A stretch of DNA of 64,000 nucleotides from Lichenostomus cassidix (lineage: Eukaryota; Chordata; Aves; Passeriformes; Meliphagidae). The stretch covers positions 20,985,495 to 21,049,494 of the forward strand of contig CM039187.1 of the NCBI GenBank assembly GCA_008360975.2, given 5' to 3'. Below are positions 12,201 through 24,585 of the stretch, piece by piece. The position numbers and the translations under genes were made by a program. The notes under the pieces were generated by a model. The model was not told the DNA's origin. It was given only the letters and a program-made list of their open reading frames with translations, and did no database searches. How positions within the stretch are numbered: the first letter of the stretch is position 1; every line of letters begins with the position of its first letter.

Positions 12201-15200
12201 TCAGGTGTGCATGCTCTGTATGTACACATGCCAGCAAAGACACTTCAGTTCCATACTGAAAGGATGGAGAGTACTTAAAACAGGTTAAACATCTTGACTG
12301 AAGAGTAACGGTACAGTGAATAATTATTACTCTTCATTTTGATGTCCTTGAGGTGAGCTACAGTTCCTGCTTTCAAATTAAGTCTTTGTTTTACCTCCCT
12401 GATGCTGGATTATAGACAATATGTTTTTCATTTATCAGACTTTGCCCAAGGCATGTATGCAACAAACTACCTGAGACTGAGGGCTCCAGGTCAGAGGCTC
12501 ATGCACAAGCACAGCCCTTCCAAGTGGAGACCTACATGCTGAGTAGGAAGTAGGACTGCAGAGTAGTTAGAGTCAGTAGAAAAACAAAGACTTTGAGGGA
12601 CTGTAGATACTATCAGACTTTGGCTTCTGCAAGCACTGCTCAGACTAATAAATAGCACTAGAATTAAATTATGAAGTTGTTCTGAGCAAGGATAAGGTCA
12701 AACAATAGGTTACAGTCACTAACATCTGACACTGTGTTTATGTGAAGTCAAATTTTCCTGCTTCCTTGATTGGAGATTACCTTTTGACACAGCGGGTACA
12801 ACTACTGCCTTTTTCTGACTGTCACAGTTACAGTCTTGTTCTGTGTCTTAGGATCTCATTTTGCAGTGTTGGGTGGCCTCAGTTTTCCAATAGGTATTCA
12901 GAAAGAAGTGATCCTGTCTTTCAGTAACTTGCATAAGTGGTTGGCTCAGCCTGACCAAGCTCCTGTGAACCTCCCCTTCCATCTCTCAGTCTTGCCTGTA
13001 GCTGCATTCTGTGAATTTGAGGATGGAACTAATCCTCCTCCTTTTCATGTAAACAGTTAAAGGCAAGGCACTTAGGTGTTCATTTTGCATCACAACTGCA
13101 TTAGCTGTTGTTTTGCCCTTGACCTGTTGGAGGTTGGGAATATGCACGTTGTTATTCTGTTTGTTCCCTTTGTTTCCTGACTTGGGCTGGAAATGGAACC
13201 AGAAGCAGTAATGTATCAACCTTGAATGGTGTTGTAAAAACTCATTATAAATGCTCAGATGTAACTAAATAATCTTCTGTGAAATAACTTTTTTTTTTTT
13301 AACAGCAAATTACAAGTGTACCAAGGAAATACTTGGGAAGTTTTCTACTCTAGTGTCTTTGGCACTGAAGAATGTATGCTCTGTTTTCCTCAATGCTTGG
13401 GATAGGCTGGCTTTGAAATGTTATCTGCTGTTTAATTGTGCTTGATATGCAAACTGATTTGGCAATACCCTTTGGACTGAATGGAACCTTACCCAATGGA
13501 ATTGTTTTCTTTATAATATGGATGCATATTTTCTTTTTTTCTACTGACATTGCTAATCTGAAAAGCTTCAAGAAAATAAAAGCTCAGTGTTGAGCACTCA
13601 AATCTGTGAAGTTCTCCACATTTTCACTGGAATAGCTATCACTCAAACTGTGTGTAGGTGTTGCAGAACCTGGTAGTTGAAGCAAGTCCTAAAATAGTTG
13701 CCCTGTCTATGTGGAGCAGGGTCAGTACAGGTCCTGTGGCTACATGGCTTGTGCATCTGCAGGCTGAGCTATTGCACAGTCTGTAAAGAGGATGTCAGGC
13801 ACCTTTCTTACAGCAGATACCCTGGACTCTTTTATCTAATGGAAAGCTTTTCCTAAGGTTTCTAATATATAACGTTGTGTGGAGATATGAAGAAACAGTT
13901 GTTGTGTAAGAGAAAACAGGGTTCACTGGACTGCAAGAGGTGCTTGCCTTGGGCTTTAGAATCTACATCTTTTGAAGAAAGCTGAAGTGACACAGTCTTT
14001 TTCAAGAGCAAGAGTGCTTGGTTTCAAACCTAATATGGAGATTAGAAAGTACTTGAGCTCTTTCTTCTTTCTCTCATCCCCCCAGTCTTACACTCGATAA
14101 TTATATTTTCATAAGAGATTTTGCTACTGTTCTTTGAAAACTTTTCCTTTTTTTTTTCCTTGTAAAATCTTTCCCCAAAATGTAGGCCAAGAGCCCAGCT
14201 GGACCACCACTTGTCATACTGGCTCAGGTTTGTCTGCTTTTTACCTCCTGTCAGCCATCTTTTTACTTTGTTCTTTGATCATAAACATTACCAGGCAGAG
14301 ATGGCCTCTGCTGAGACTGACACTGCCATAGTATAGGCAGTTAAAGTTGGGGTCATGCTGAGTTTGCAGCAGGTTGTTTCCCAGTTAACAGAGCAGGAAA
14401 CAGCCTGGTAAGGCCTCACGTGGGGGACCTGTGTGCCTGTAAATGGAAATGTTCCTGTGCCCCTCAGCATGTTTGCTTGGACTGCCTGTAGCCATCAGTG
14501 AGCTCTGGCTTTGTGGGAAGGATGGGCTTGCTTTCCACCCTCAGCTGAATCTGCAGTGTAGATGCTGTTGTGAAAGCATCCCTCTGTAACCAGAGCCTGG
14601 GGGATTTGTTGTGTTTCATCATGCATGATACTTCTGATTCCACCTCAAGGAGAGGGGAATGATCTTGGTCTTCCTCGCAGTTTTTACCATGCCTGAGGTA
14701 TCAGTATTTTAGAGGAAGGGGAGGAATAAATCAGGCATAAATATCTGATTGGTTGATGTTACTAATAGCATAGAATTGTTCAGGGGTATATGAATCATGT
14801 ATCTTATTGCAGAATTTATAACTCTATTTCTAATTCACTTTTGATGAGAAATGGCGCAGTTGGTATTTTTCCCTTGTAGTTGGCACACTACTAGAGTGTA
14901 ATAGTCAAGCTAACAACATCCTTCTTTTCCCCTCTTTGGGTGCTGCTGGTTCCTATTAAACTGCAATTAATACTTCCATTTTTGTGATTATGGTTGAATT
15001 TTAAGTAGCCATTGTAAAGATGAGCTTGCTACAAATGCCAGTGTAGGTGAAGCCATAAGCACTTGACTACTCTTGCAATTGTTTTCATTTTGTATATCTC
15101 CACCATCTGTGCTATTAGCACTTGATTTCCTTTTACATGGTGCAACTGTGGTCTCCAGTGTCGGCCTTGAATGTGTTCCTATGCAAGGAAGGTGAAGTAT

Positions 15201-18200
15201 GGCACGAGGAGATAACAGTGAAAATTTCAGTGTAATTCAGTTTAGTAAGAGATGACCTGGGCAGATTGGTTCCATGTAAAAACTCATCAGCTCTTCAGTT
15301 CAGAGCACATAAACTTATGCTAAAAGTTAAGTATACCCAAAAGTCCTTTTCTCTATGTTAAGCAAAAGCTCAGTGCTTTGCTGAATCAGACCCGGCATTT
15401 ACTGTAGGGCAGATGGACTCATAAACATGTTTTTAAAGTTCTGAGGCAAGGGGGAATACTTGGATGTGGGAATCCCACCTCAGTGGTGAAAATTGGAGAT
15501 AAAATCACTTTCAACATATGGATATATTGATACTAACAGACTCACCAAAAGGAAAAACTGACCCAGACAAAAGTGTCATCCTTTTTCAGATGGTTCTCAA
15601 AAGACTATTTACCTCTCTTGGGTTGTGCAAGGGCAAGTAGAGGGCTTGTCTGAGACTTAAACTGTGCCTGTTGTCAGTTTTAAGGCTAAGTTTCATAGGA
15701 TTAATAGCAAGTGCTGCAGCCAGCTCTGCCTTCTTCTGGAAGCAACAATGTAAGTAGTTATAACATGAAAAATAATGTTTTCTTTCAGGCTGCTGTCTCC
15801 AGTACCAAATCTCTTCTTTCTCTTTTTAAAAGTACTGTCATAACAAGCTTTAGTCCCAGCTGCTTTTATTAGAAAGTTGCCCAAATCAATGGAATTGGAA
15901 GAGAGGAGAAAAGAACTTGCAGGCACTGCAGCCTGCACCTCCACATGCAGTATTAAGTGTACTGAAAGCAGCTAACAAAGGGAAGAGAAGGCAGCTCATG
16001 AGGAAAACACAAGTACACCCAAGGCAGAGCAACTCCCTCCACAGGTAAGTCAGCACCTTACAGCTGGTACTGCTCAACCACATGACTGGTGTGCTTATCA
16101 ACTGTAAATAGAGCCAAGTCTCTTAAACTTCATGCAAAGATTGTGCAATGCAAACATGTTTCAGTATAGACTGGTAAAGCCACAGATTGACGTGACCCAG
16201 ATTGACAAAACACAAGGAAATCTGAGGCAACATGTTACTAGGAGAGGAATCGTCTCTCTCAAACTTTTCCATTTTCTTAAGCGCTAAAGGAAAGCTCGAT
16301 GCAGGATGAGAATTTACCAGATGGTCAGTGTCAGAAAGAAGCTTGCTGAATATAGGCAATATTGACACTTTCTTAAGAAAATCTGGCAGTTCTCCCTCCT
16401 GAGGAGAGATGTTGAGAATTTCCAATAATACTGACCCAATTTTCTCTAGACTCCCTCTGTGCTGGAGTTACCAGAGATAGCGTAGCATTGTATCCCCTTT
16501 TCCTTCCGAGGTGTTGCTCCATTTCTCTGGGTACCTCCTGTTCAGTGTGAATTAAGAGAATTTTTACGTACCACTGAAAATACTCAACAGGAATTTCAGA
16601 ATATGGGGTAGAAAAAATATTTAGTAGTTCTTTTTCCTCTAGCCCAAAATGGTGGATGTAGTTTTTGTGATACAATCTAGATAGAGGAAATAGCTCTCTG
16701 CTTTCTGTATAGCAAAGGCACCAAGCATACGTGCTGTAGTCAGTCAGTTCCTGGTCTTGACCTCAGTCACTCATCAAATGTTAGGAATCACTGATAGACA
16801 GAGATGTTATACAGGGAAGTGTTACTCTTCTTGGAAACCACTGGATGGTTGAGGTTTACTATCCAGTGTTACAGATATGATTTTCTGGCTTGTTAAACTG
16901 CTGTTACAATTGGCACATTCTCATGCTACCCCAGTTGAAACCATGTCCTCAGGAGCATTGTTATAATCTAAATCTGCATTCACTTCTATTTTTATATGAT
17001 TAATACTTGTGTAAATGCTAGGAATTTGTAATGCTAAACGATGGGAGGTAGCTGTTTTCTAGCCTGAGTGAGTCCCATCTGTTTTCTTCTAGGTTAGTGT
17101 AAATCGTCTTTTTACTTAGTCGCTTGGAAAAGGCTATACTGTATTGCTTCTCTGCAGAAAGGTAAGAGGAGAGAATGAGTTTTAGTTAAGCATATATTTA
17201 ATGTTTAGTTATTTATGTTAATCATCATGCACTCCGAATTGTAGGTTTGAGTTACTTGTTTTCGTTATTTGCATTAGTTCTGAAGACCATTAACCATAGC
17301 ACAGCACAGGCACAGACCACAGCTTTTGTGAATTGTAAGCTCAGTTCCATATCCAATCGTTCATATCAGTATCCAATATCCAGAATATTATTTTTCATAC
17401 TTGTAAAGAATTAGACTTCAGAAGACTTATTTTTCTTTGGGAATAATTTGAGAACATGGCAAGACCTGAAATTCTGGTCAGGCCTTAAATCCTAATGAGA
17501 CCTAGAGGATGTTTAAGAGGAAAACAAATTATTTGGAGGCCTTTGTCTTCAGTTGAAATATTCTTTGAACTTCAGAAATGTGGAACACTAAGCATCATCC
17601 CAGGTAATAAGGCCATCACTGAAGAGCTACAGGAAGAAACTACAAGATGAGTCATTGGTAGAGATTTTCCACATGATCCTGGTGAACCAAGCAGTTTTGT
17701 GATTAGCCAGTAAAACTGCCTGTGCAAGCAAGCAGGTGGCCAGTGAAACAAAGGAGCAAAACAAGGCTGCTTTCTATCCCTTTAGAAGACTTCTAAGTAT
17801 GAGGAGGATACATCCAAACACTAATCCTGGTAGCAGTTGAACCAAAATCTTGGCCACATGTGTTTTATTCCTATCACTGGGCTGTGTCATACAAGTTCCA
17901 GTGTCTGGTCTTTAAAAGCCCTTGGAATTTGCTGGGGGAAAATTTCAATTGGAGCTGAACACAGCATGTTATATTTTGAGGCTTTGATTATTCTGGGTCT
18001 GACAGGCTCATGGAGATTTCATTGCCTCTGGGCAACATCTGCAGCAAAGCCTTGTAACAAAAGGATGGAGTGGCCTCACAGGGCTCCTTGATAGCCTGTA
18101 TTGCATTAGAAGGAAGATGTGGTTACGTAGTCAGGGTAATTAATTAGCATTTCCATAAGCAGTCACAAGTCCTGTTAACCTTGTAAATGCAGGAGGCAGG

Positions 18201-20571
18201 AATGAAGCACAGATGTGGAGACTCTGAAGATAAACTCTGCCTGCGTGTGTTCATTTGATTTTGTCGGTGAGTTCCACTAGGTTCTTTCAAGATCAACCTT
18301 CATTTAGCATGGCTAAAGATACAAATGCACCCACCATCTGTTCATGGCTCCCTGGCATCTCTTTGGCCACAAGTTCTAAAGCAAGATCTTAATATTAAAA
18401 CCCTGCCACACTGAAGGGGTAAGCTGTTGGTTGGGAGTAAGACATTGGAGCTGCCTGAGGAAAGATACAGAGGTCCATGGACTTTGCCTATTTCAAAGAA
18501 AATTTTAGTTATGGTAGTGGAAGGCTACATCTTGCCTGCAGACCACTTTTCCTTTCAAGTTTTCTGTTGTGTCAAGTTTGCCCTTATCTGTCTGACATGA
18601 GTTGTTTACCTTTAGGGAGTCCCATTTTCTAGTGAAATTTTATTTCTCACCCCCCCCTTCTATTTCTTTCTCCATTGGTTTTCTCATTCTTTTGTCTTGT
18701 CATGTGGTGGACTTGTTTCCCCTTGAAGCACCATTGGTTTTCCTCCTGACTTAAGACTAGTCCTCAGAAACATACTGCCCAGTATAAGGCGGGGTGTAGC
18801 TCTAAGTACCGCTCAAGAAGCTCGTATTTCTTTTTCTCTGGTTAGTTTGTATGAAGTGCCAGGTGTGTGGTGTATTCAGAACCACGCCTTGTAGCATTTA
18901 TCAAATAACAAGGTGTAAGAAGCCACTGCTACAGGAAAGTCACAGGAAAGAGTCAGTGATTGCTGTCCTGGGCTGAGAGACTGACTTCCTGTCTGGTTAG
19001 ATCTCTTTGCTCACTGGGCACAGCTATAGCTTCACCACAGAGATTAGAAGGAAATTCTTCTAAAAGCTTCATTCAGAGTAATTCTGCCAGTGATTCCAAA
19101 CAAGGAAATAGGAAATAAATGCCAGAAGAGGCTGTTCTTTATAGTGAATCTTGAGTTAGAAATATCTAACAGGAGGGGCAGGGTAGGATGTGGAGAGAAA
19201 AACTCAGCCCCCTTTTCTTTTGTTCTTGAATCATTTGGACAGGCTGTTCCCATGGCTTAAATTTTTGTCCCACACCACACACACACACACACACATGCAT
19301 TCTCCCACCCCCGTCTCTAAAAGTGGGAGCCCTGGCTTGGTTCAAGACCAGAACTCTTGTGTCTTTCTGTTGCCTCTGGCGCCACAGAAGTAATTGGTGG
19401 ATGATATTAGAAGTCTTGTAACTTTCAAGGCTGTATATCTTTCCTCTTTTATAAGCTGGCAACAAATGAATTTTAGGACCTTTTAAAAATTATTGAGAAC
19501 TTTGGAGCCAGTGGGGCTCCTACTTGTGTCTTTCAGTGATGATGTAAAAATAAATGTCATGTTAGTGCAGGGTGTAGAGGAAAATGGGAATTGGACCAAC
19601 AATGCCTAAGGGGTAGGAAAAGCTTTCTTGCTCTGTTCAGGGCTTGGGTTGGGGGATTTTCTGATGGCTTGTCTCCTGCTGCAGCAGTCATCTCTGCTTT
19701 TTGGAATAGGCTGTTTCTAGTTTAGTCCTGTGCTCAGCAGAACTAAGTCTGTTTTGCGGGTTTGGTTTTTTCCAAATCACACTTGGTCTGATCAGTGAGA
19801 CACATCTCTGCAGCTTTGCCTTCTTCAGGGTTCTGCTTGCCTTAATCTCTTGAGCAATTTGGAAATGCATATTCTGTGTACACAAGCACAGGCTTGGAAA
19901 TGCAGAAATACCACTGCAGGGTGAGCTGTCTCTTCAGTCACTTTTCAAGAATTACTTTTTAGGCCTAAACCAACCTAAGGTGTGGCCAACACATCTAGAC
20001 CATGCTCTTCTGTGAGTATGACTGTAGCATGACTTTCACTCAGAGATAAATGACAAATTCCTCCTTGAAATGAACCATTTAAAAATAGATCATGACAAGC
20101 TTCAGCCTCTACAACCTACACTGATGCCACAAGCAGTGCTGTCACTGCTCTAACAGCAGACCTGGCTGCGCTTAACCTGCAGTTTCCTGAAGCAGCCGTA
20201 GCAGCAAGAGCCACACCAGGCTCTGATTGCTTAGTAGAACTCTGGCATCTGTCAGTGGTTTCAAATGCTTTTCTCTGTTGGTGAGCTGTGTTTAGTAGAG
20301 CTTGGTCATCCCCTATCCCCTATCTCCTTGGTAGAGGAGATGTACCAGGTGTATCTGCTACGTAGGGAGGTACTGTGTGCACTTACTCATCTCCTATGTA
20401 GAGGTTGGGCCAGACTTCATTGACGTGAGTGTACTTTGGGCATCCTTTCCACAAGAGCCGCTCCAGTTCAAATGCCCCTGGGGTACAGTAGTCCTCATCA
20501 GGATCTACTTTGACTGCTGTGTACGCATTTTTCTTCCCAGCATTCCAGCTTCCTGATGACATCTTGTCCAT
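5993..20571 (-). CDS. DUSP29: DUSP29 (DUPD1), atypical dual-specificity phosphatase, gene span
   Basis: Coding exons are 20571-20387, 10572-10352 and 6240-5993, totalling 654 bp and 217 residues plus stop. The introns are in phase 2 and phase 1, and each junction restores the frame. The enzyme removes phosphate from phosphotyrosine and phosphoserine/threonine, and the mammalian protein is tied to skeletal muscle and to damping of MAP-kinase signalling. Visible landmarks are [17 protein letters not shown] near residues 27-43, [12 protein letters not shown] at 51-62, the acid loop YHGVEADD with likely general acid Asp110, the P-loop HCVMGRSR with Cys142 and Arg148, the AYLM segment after it, and [13 protein letters not shown] near the C-terminus. 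Length is close to the mammalian protein (about 220). There is no signal peptide, membrane span or kinase-binding CH2 domain, as expected of atypical DUSPs. No frameshift or lost catalytic residue is seen. It is the closest relative of DUSP13 further right on the same strand. Confidence 0.95.
6241..10351 (-). other. DUSP29: DUSP29 intron 2
   Basis: This 4.1 kb intron is bounded by GTAAGG at 10351 and CAG at 6243-6241. It contains a 19-T run at 6718-6736 and otherwise unremarkable AT-leaning sequence. No nested gene or clear repeat was recognised. Confidence 0.8.
6718..6736. repeat. Homopolymer T run (19 T)
   Basis: This is an uninterrupted T tract inside DUSP29 intron 2. It could be a retained poly(A) tail of an old minus-strand retroposon or a simple homopolymer. 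No flanking element was recognised. Confidence 0.8.
10352..10572 (-). CDS. DUSP29: DUSP29 middle coding exon
   Basis: This 221 bp exon follows the acceptor TTGTTTTAACAG and precedes a GTAAGG donor at 10351. It encodes residues 63-135 and the first base of Ser136. It starts [20 protein letters not shown] and carries the general-acid loop with Asp109-Asp110. By alignment with VHR (DUSP3), Asp110 is the catalytic acid. The open frame runs past the donor into the intron, but that read-through part has no homology to the family. Confidence 0.93.
10855..10960 (+). repeat. Possible MIR-like ancient SINE relic
   Basis: Around 10924-10952 the sequence TCAGTGGCAGAACCTG followed by AAATAGGGCCCA resembles the conserved MIR core in which 'agtggcagagctgggattagaaccca' appears. 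The upstream AAGAAGAAACACAAGATG loosely resembles the 'gatgaggaaactgagg' part at the expected distance. The match is by eye and highly diverged, so it may be coincidence. Confidence 0.3.
19276..19295. repeat. CA/TG dinucleotide microsatellite
   Basis: About ten perfect CA units on +, preceded by an interrupted CACAC at 19271, lie within DUSP29 intron 1. This is a simple sequence repeat, likely polymorphic. Confidence 0.95.
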
Positions 20572-20600
20572 GCAGTAGTGCTCTCAGGATGTGCAAGAAA
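20387..20600 (-). CDS. DUSP29: DUSP29 first coding exon
   Basis: Coding runs 20571-20387 and ends in GGA GAT GA before a perfect GTAAGT donor at 20386. The GA joins the first A of exon 2 to make Glu62. An in-frame TGA at 20586-20584 blocks upstream extension. Two start codons compete: ATG at 20571 (T at -3, G at +4) and ATG at 20562 (A at -3), three codons later. The second gives an N-terminus more like mammalian DUSP29, so the protein may be 214 rather than 217 residues. A pyrimidine-rich tract ending in CAG lies at 20601 and above, so the exon probably starts at 20600 with 29 bases of 5' UTR, after an upstream non-coding exon not located here. Confidence 0.9.
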
Positions 20601-23019
20601 CTGGAATGCAACCAAAACAGAACATTAACCCAAGAAAGCACAAAGCAAGTGATTCCTGCTCCAGCTGTGGGACCCTGGGAGCAGCACTGACCAAGTGTGA
20701 CCATTGTATGAGACAGATGAACCTGCTATGTGGCAAACACTGACTTGCACCCAGATTTCTGCCTCCCCTGAATGAGGTGAGCAATATGTTGTTGGATGAG
20801 CTCACCAGAAATGGGAACAAAATCCAAAGCTTTCTGATTATTGAAGTTCAGTCTCTGCCAGGAATTTACTTCCTGAAAAATCCACTGGTAAGAATTTGGT
20901 ACGTCTAACAGCCTAGGGATCTAAAGCACCTAGGGGAACTGAGTGCAATTTAAGTTGCCAGGTTTTTTTGTCATTAACTAAGACTCTCCTAAAGGCTTGT
21001 GCTTTGTGATTTTCAGCAACTAGGGAGATGAAATGTGTCTATTTGGGTGAATGTTGTATGTACCGTTCTACTCTTTCCTAGTCGTCTTTCCTGTGTTGCG
21101 AGCTGCAGATTAGCTGTCTGCTGCATCTCCCTGTTGGCTCTGTTTTTGTTTCTCCCACTGGACTCTCTGGTGTCTCAGGGTAGCAGTTGCTCATGTCTTT
21201 TATTCCCTTAAAGGGAGAAGTTGAACCTTGTGGTTCTGTAAGAGACTAGTAGCAAGATGTGGAATTGGGCTTGATCTTATGAAGTGTGCAAGTAGGGTCT
21301 GCCAAAAATCCACCTTTCTTGCAGGCAATGAATCCTACAGTGGCTCCCAAATTTTTTTTTTGTGTTGGCTGCTGAATGTTTGTGTCCTTTCAATTCCAAA
21401 AATCTGGCCAATGCCTTCATGCTGCTATTGAAGAGCTCTCCTGAAAGCAGGATGTCCATTTTTCACTGGCATCCCAGGTACTCATGGGGTTTGTTTGCTC
21501 AGTTTGGGCTCTTTTGTGCCTGTCATGTTGTGTTTCTCTGCAAAGCTTGAAAAAGCCAAATGATTCCTGTTTTCCTACTCCAAAGCTGTGTAAGATTGTA
21601 GAGTCAGTTTTTGTTTGGCAAGTGTACACCTTTGTTTAAAAATTGGCTTGCTTTCACTGGCAAGGGGATCTATCTTTCAGCCAAGCTTCTTAAAACATGA
21701 TGATGTTTAGCTAAGTGCTCCTCTCTTGAGATTTTTAAAGGGCTGTGAGAATTCCAGCTCATACCAAATTTACCTTGGGCTTGTCTTGCATGCCTGTGTG
21801 TAGTATCAAGTCCCACCTCTCTGCCCCAGTAGCCATGCCCTGGGAGAGCCTTTTTCCTTCCCATGCCAGAATTATGCTAATTCTAGACACAGACTCAGCA
21901 GGGTAGATAATGTTTGTCTGTCAGAGATACCAATCTAAGACAGTCTGACTTTGGGAGTGATTAGGCTGTTATCTAGAACTTGATAAGGACTGCTATTTGC
22001 CTAGTAAGGAATTATCTTAACTGAGAGTCTGTTGCCTTGATGCTGAAGGACTGACTACTTTTATTCATGGCTTCGTAAAATGGGATGGGGGAAAGGAAGG
22101 GAAGAAGGGAAAGCAACGTAATCAGTAATCACAGTTGGTGGCCACAGTGCATTGATTTGTTACACCTCAGAACAGGGCAATTACATCTGCAAATGATCGT
22201 TTGTGGTACTGGAACACTGGCGCAGTTTGAAGCTTGGTTAACAGTCTAAAAGCTCGACCACTGCTGAGAAATCCTTGTTTCTGTCTGTCCTGGGAAGCCA
22301 TATGCTCCCTGAACTTTCAAGTACGCAATGTTCTTTTAAGCCTTGCCAATGTTATCTGCTGTGGGGATTTTAAAACTGAATTAGAGCACAGGAAAGCATC
22401 CGTTGAAATTCCTCTAATAAAACAAGGATTTCAGATTTGACTCTAGACTAAGTAAGAAGTAACAGAGTTTAACTAGGAGAAGGGGAAGGGGCCAAAGGGG
22501 CTGGTTTGCTACTTTAATGCTTGAAATAAGTGCCGTGAAACATTTGGTTTGGGGCAGAAGGGCTTATGTCTTCCCAGAAATCAGAGATGTCTAATTTCAT
22601 CTCATATTAGTTGTTCTATGTACACCAAACAGAGCACCAGGAAGATTATTCCCTAGCCCAGCCCTCTTGGAATAAAAAGCAAAAAGTAGACTGGATTTTT
22701 TTGCAGTGGTTGTTCTTAATGCTGTTGTGGGTATAAGGGATGAATGTTTAGCACAAGCCCAGGCAGGGATAGCTCAGATTTCTTTGGCAGACTTGTGTGG
22801 AGAGGAGACCATCTCTTGCAGAGTGTTCACCCAGTGCAGTCAGATGGCAGACAGATTGCAGGGTTACCTCTGCACAAGCTTGTTGGAGCAGGCTCCCACC
22901 CCTTGTGGTGCTTCATTTGGACTATGGATGAGTTAGTGCAGGCTGAATGATGTACCAGTGCTGTGACAGCTTGGCAGTCACTTCATGGCACTGCACTGTG
23001 TTGGGGACACATAACCTTA

Positions 23020-23139
23020 GATCACAGAATAGTCTGAGTTGGAAGAGATCACAAGTATCATCATAATTGAATGGCCCACATGGAGATTGCAACTCTGGCA
23101 TTATTAGCACCTTGCTCTGACCAACTGGGCTAATCCCAG
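23020..23139 (-). mobile_element. tRNA-Ile-headed SINE with CR1-type tail (TguSINE1-like)
   Basis: Read on the minus strand, 23139-23072 follows a tRNA-Ile: TTAGCCCAGTTGGTCAGAGC (box A region), then AGGTGCTAATAATGCCA matching the D-stem to anticodon part with anticodon AAT, and a decayed T-arm ending GGGCCA. It passes directly into 23071-23020, ending TCTTCCAACTCAGACTATTCTGTGAT, which is the CR1 LINE 3' end (usual form CCAACCC...ATTCTGTGATTCT). A tRNA-Ile head joined to a CR1 tail is the structure reported for TguSINE1 of zebra finch and relatives, mobilised by CR1 enzymes. The copy is diverged and box B is damaged, so it is a fossil. It supports a passerine source. Confidence 0.75.
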
Positions 23140-24537
23140 GGTCATGGGGAAGCTCTCTGGAATAGGGGCTGTCCTTATCCAGTGCATAAGGAACTCTGCA
23201 CCCTGCTTGCTCCTGGAAGTGCTGCTTCAGGACAGCCTTTTTAATTCATGGGGGAGGGATGAAAACTCAGCTGGCTGTGGAATTGTCCTTGTCCCAGAGG
23301 GGTTCTCCCCAGCAGGAAGGTTTGAGCCCAGCTTCAGGGCACAATGAGAAACAGAGCCTTTCCCTGTGCCCAAAGAACAGCTTCCCTCTCTCTGTGCTGG
23401 CCTATGCCAAGGCCAGGCTGTGTGAGATGGTGAGACCTTCGTGTTCCCTCTTAGCACCGCCTGTGGTGGCTGGGCAGATCCCAGGGCAGGGCACACCTCG
23501 GTGGGGCCACACTGGTGCTCAAGTCTGCAAGATTCTGCCTGCTGAGCCCAGCATCCCGTGGGTTCTTGCCCCTCAATCCAGCATGGGCAAAGAACACTGA
23601 ACTGTCAGCGCTCCCAGTTCTGCTGTCATGGACTTAATGTATTATCAGAACAAGGATGATAAAAATCCAGTCATCTGCATTTTTATACCCTAATCTTTCT
23701 CTTCATAAATAAGACCAAAGTGCATGTTATCTAATAAATTTTATTTGTTAATTGCTTGGATGGCTGGAATATTTGTCCCAATTGGGTTATATGTATATAA
23801 ATGAAAATATTGTCAGTGATTTCACAAAATGGTAGTTCAGAATAATGGAGAGTTAATCCTCTTTTCATTAGTGAGCCACTTCAGGACATACACTGTGGCA
23901 AATTACACTGCATTTTAAGTCATTCTCAAGTGCTGTGCACTAGAAAAAAACATTAAGCTAGTTTTGCATTGATAGAAGTAATTGTGTGGCTAATTTGGAT
24001 AAGCAGCATGCATTAGGCACAGCAAAGGAATCTCTTCTTTATGTTCACTATCTACTCTACAGCTGGCAGATGGAATTTCTTACACAGCTCTTTAGCTTTT
24101 TTCATTTTATTTTTCACAAAGCAGGGAGAGAGGAAAGAAAGTGCAAGGGGAAAAAAAAAAGGAAAATCTGCCAGTCTATCTGCTGTTTAATTCAGAGCAT
24201 GAACACAGTCTAGTGGCTGGAGCACTAATATGGCAGTGAAAGATTTGCCTTCTGTGCCATGTTTAGAGTCCTTTGAACTACTCAAATTAACCCAAAATTT
24301 CCAGTAAAGCCCTGTGAAGTCATAGAATGTAGTGGGCCATTTTCAAATTTGTTCAATTGAAGGGATGTCCAATCTCACCACAAAATTTGCAGGGGGTGAG
24401 TTAATGCTTTTGCAAATGTCAGTCATGAGCGTTACAGTTTGGTAATCCCACAGATGGGGGAGGAAAACTGCACTTTTTATCTAGAGGTGAGCGTCAGAAC
24501 CTCGGTGGTGCTATGAACATTTCTAATGATGGCTTTC

Positions 24538-24585
24538 CACATGTAGTACTGAGTACTGTACTGTACACATGTAGTTCTGAGTACT
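24538..24585. repeat. Short imperfect tandem duplication
   Basis: CACATGTAGTACTGAGTACT at 24538-24557 recurs at 24566-24585 with one mismatch, offset 28 bp. It is a local duplication in non-coding DNA with no evident function. Confidence 0.7.

Larger units (their letters stand above)
10573..20386 (-). other. DUSP29: DUSP29 intron 1
   Basis: This 9.8 kb intron is bounded by GTAAGT at 20386 and AACAG at 10577-10573. It holds a possible old SINE relic at about 10855-10960 and a CA microsatellite at 19276-19295. The open frames inside are short and show no domain. No RNA gene was recognised. Confidence 0.8.

Noticed and set aside
19276..19295. CA repeat considered as part of a regulatory Z-DNA element
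   Set aside because: Ordinary short microsatellite with no supporting context.
23072..23139. A functional tRNA-Ile gene on the minus strand
   Set aside because: The T-arm is decayed, the acceptor ends do not pair, and the sequence continues into a CR1 3' tail, so it is a SINE head.
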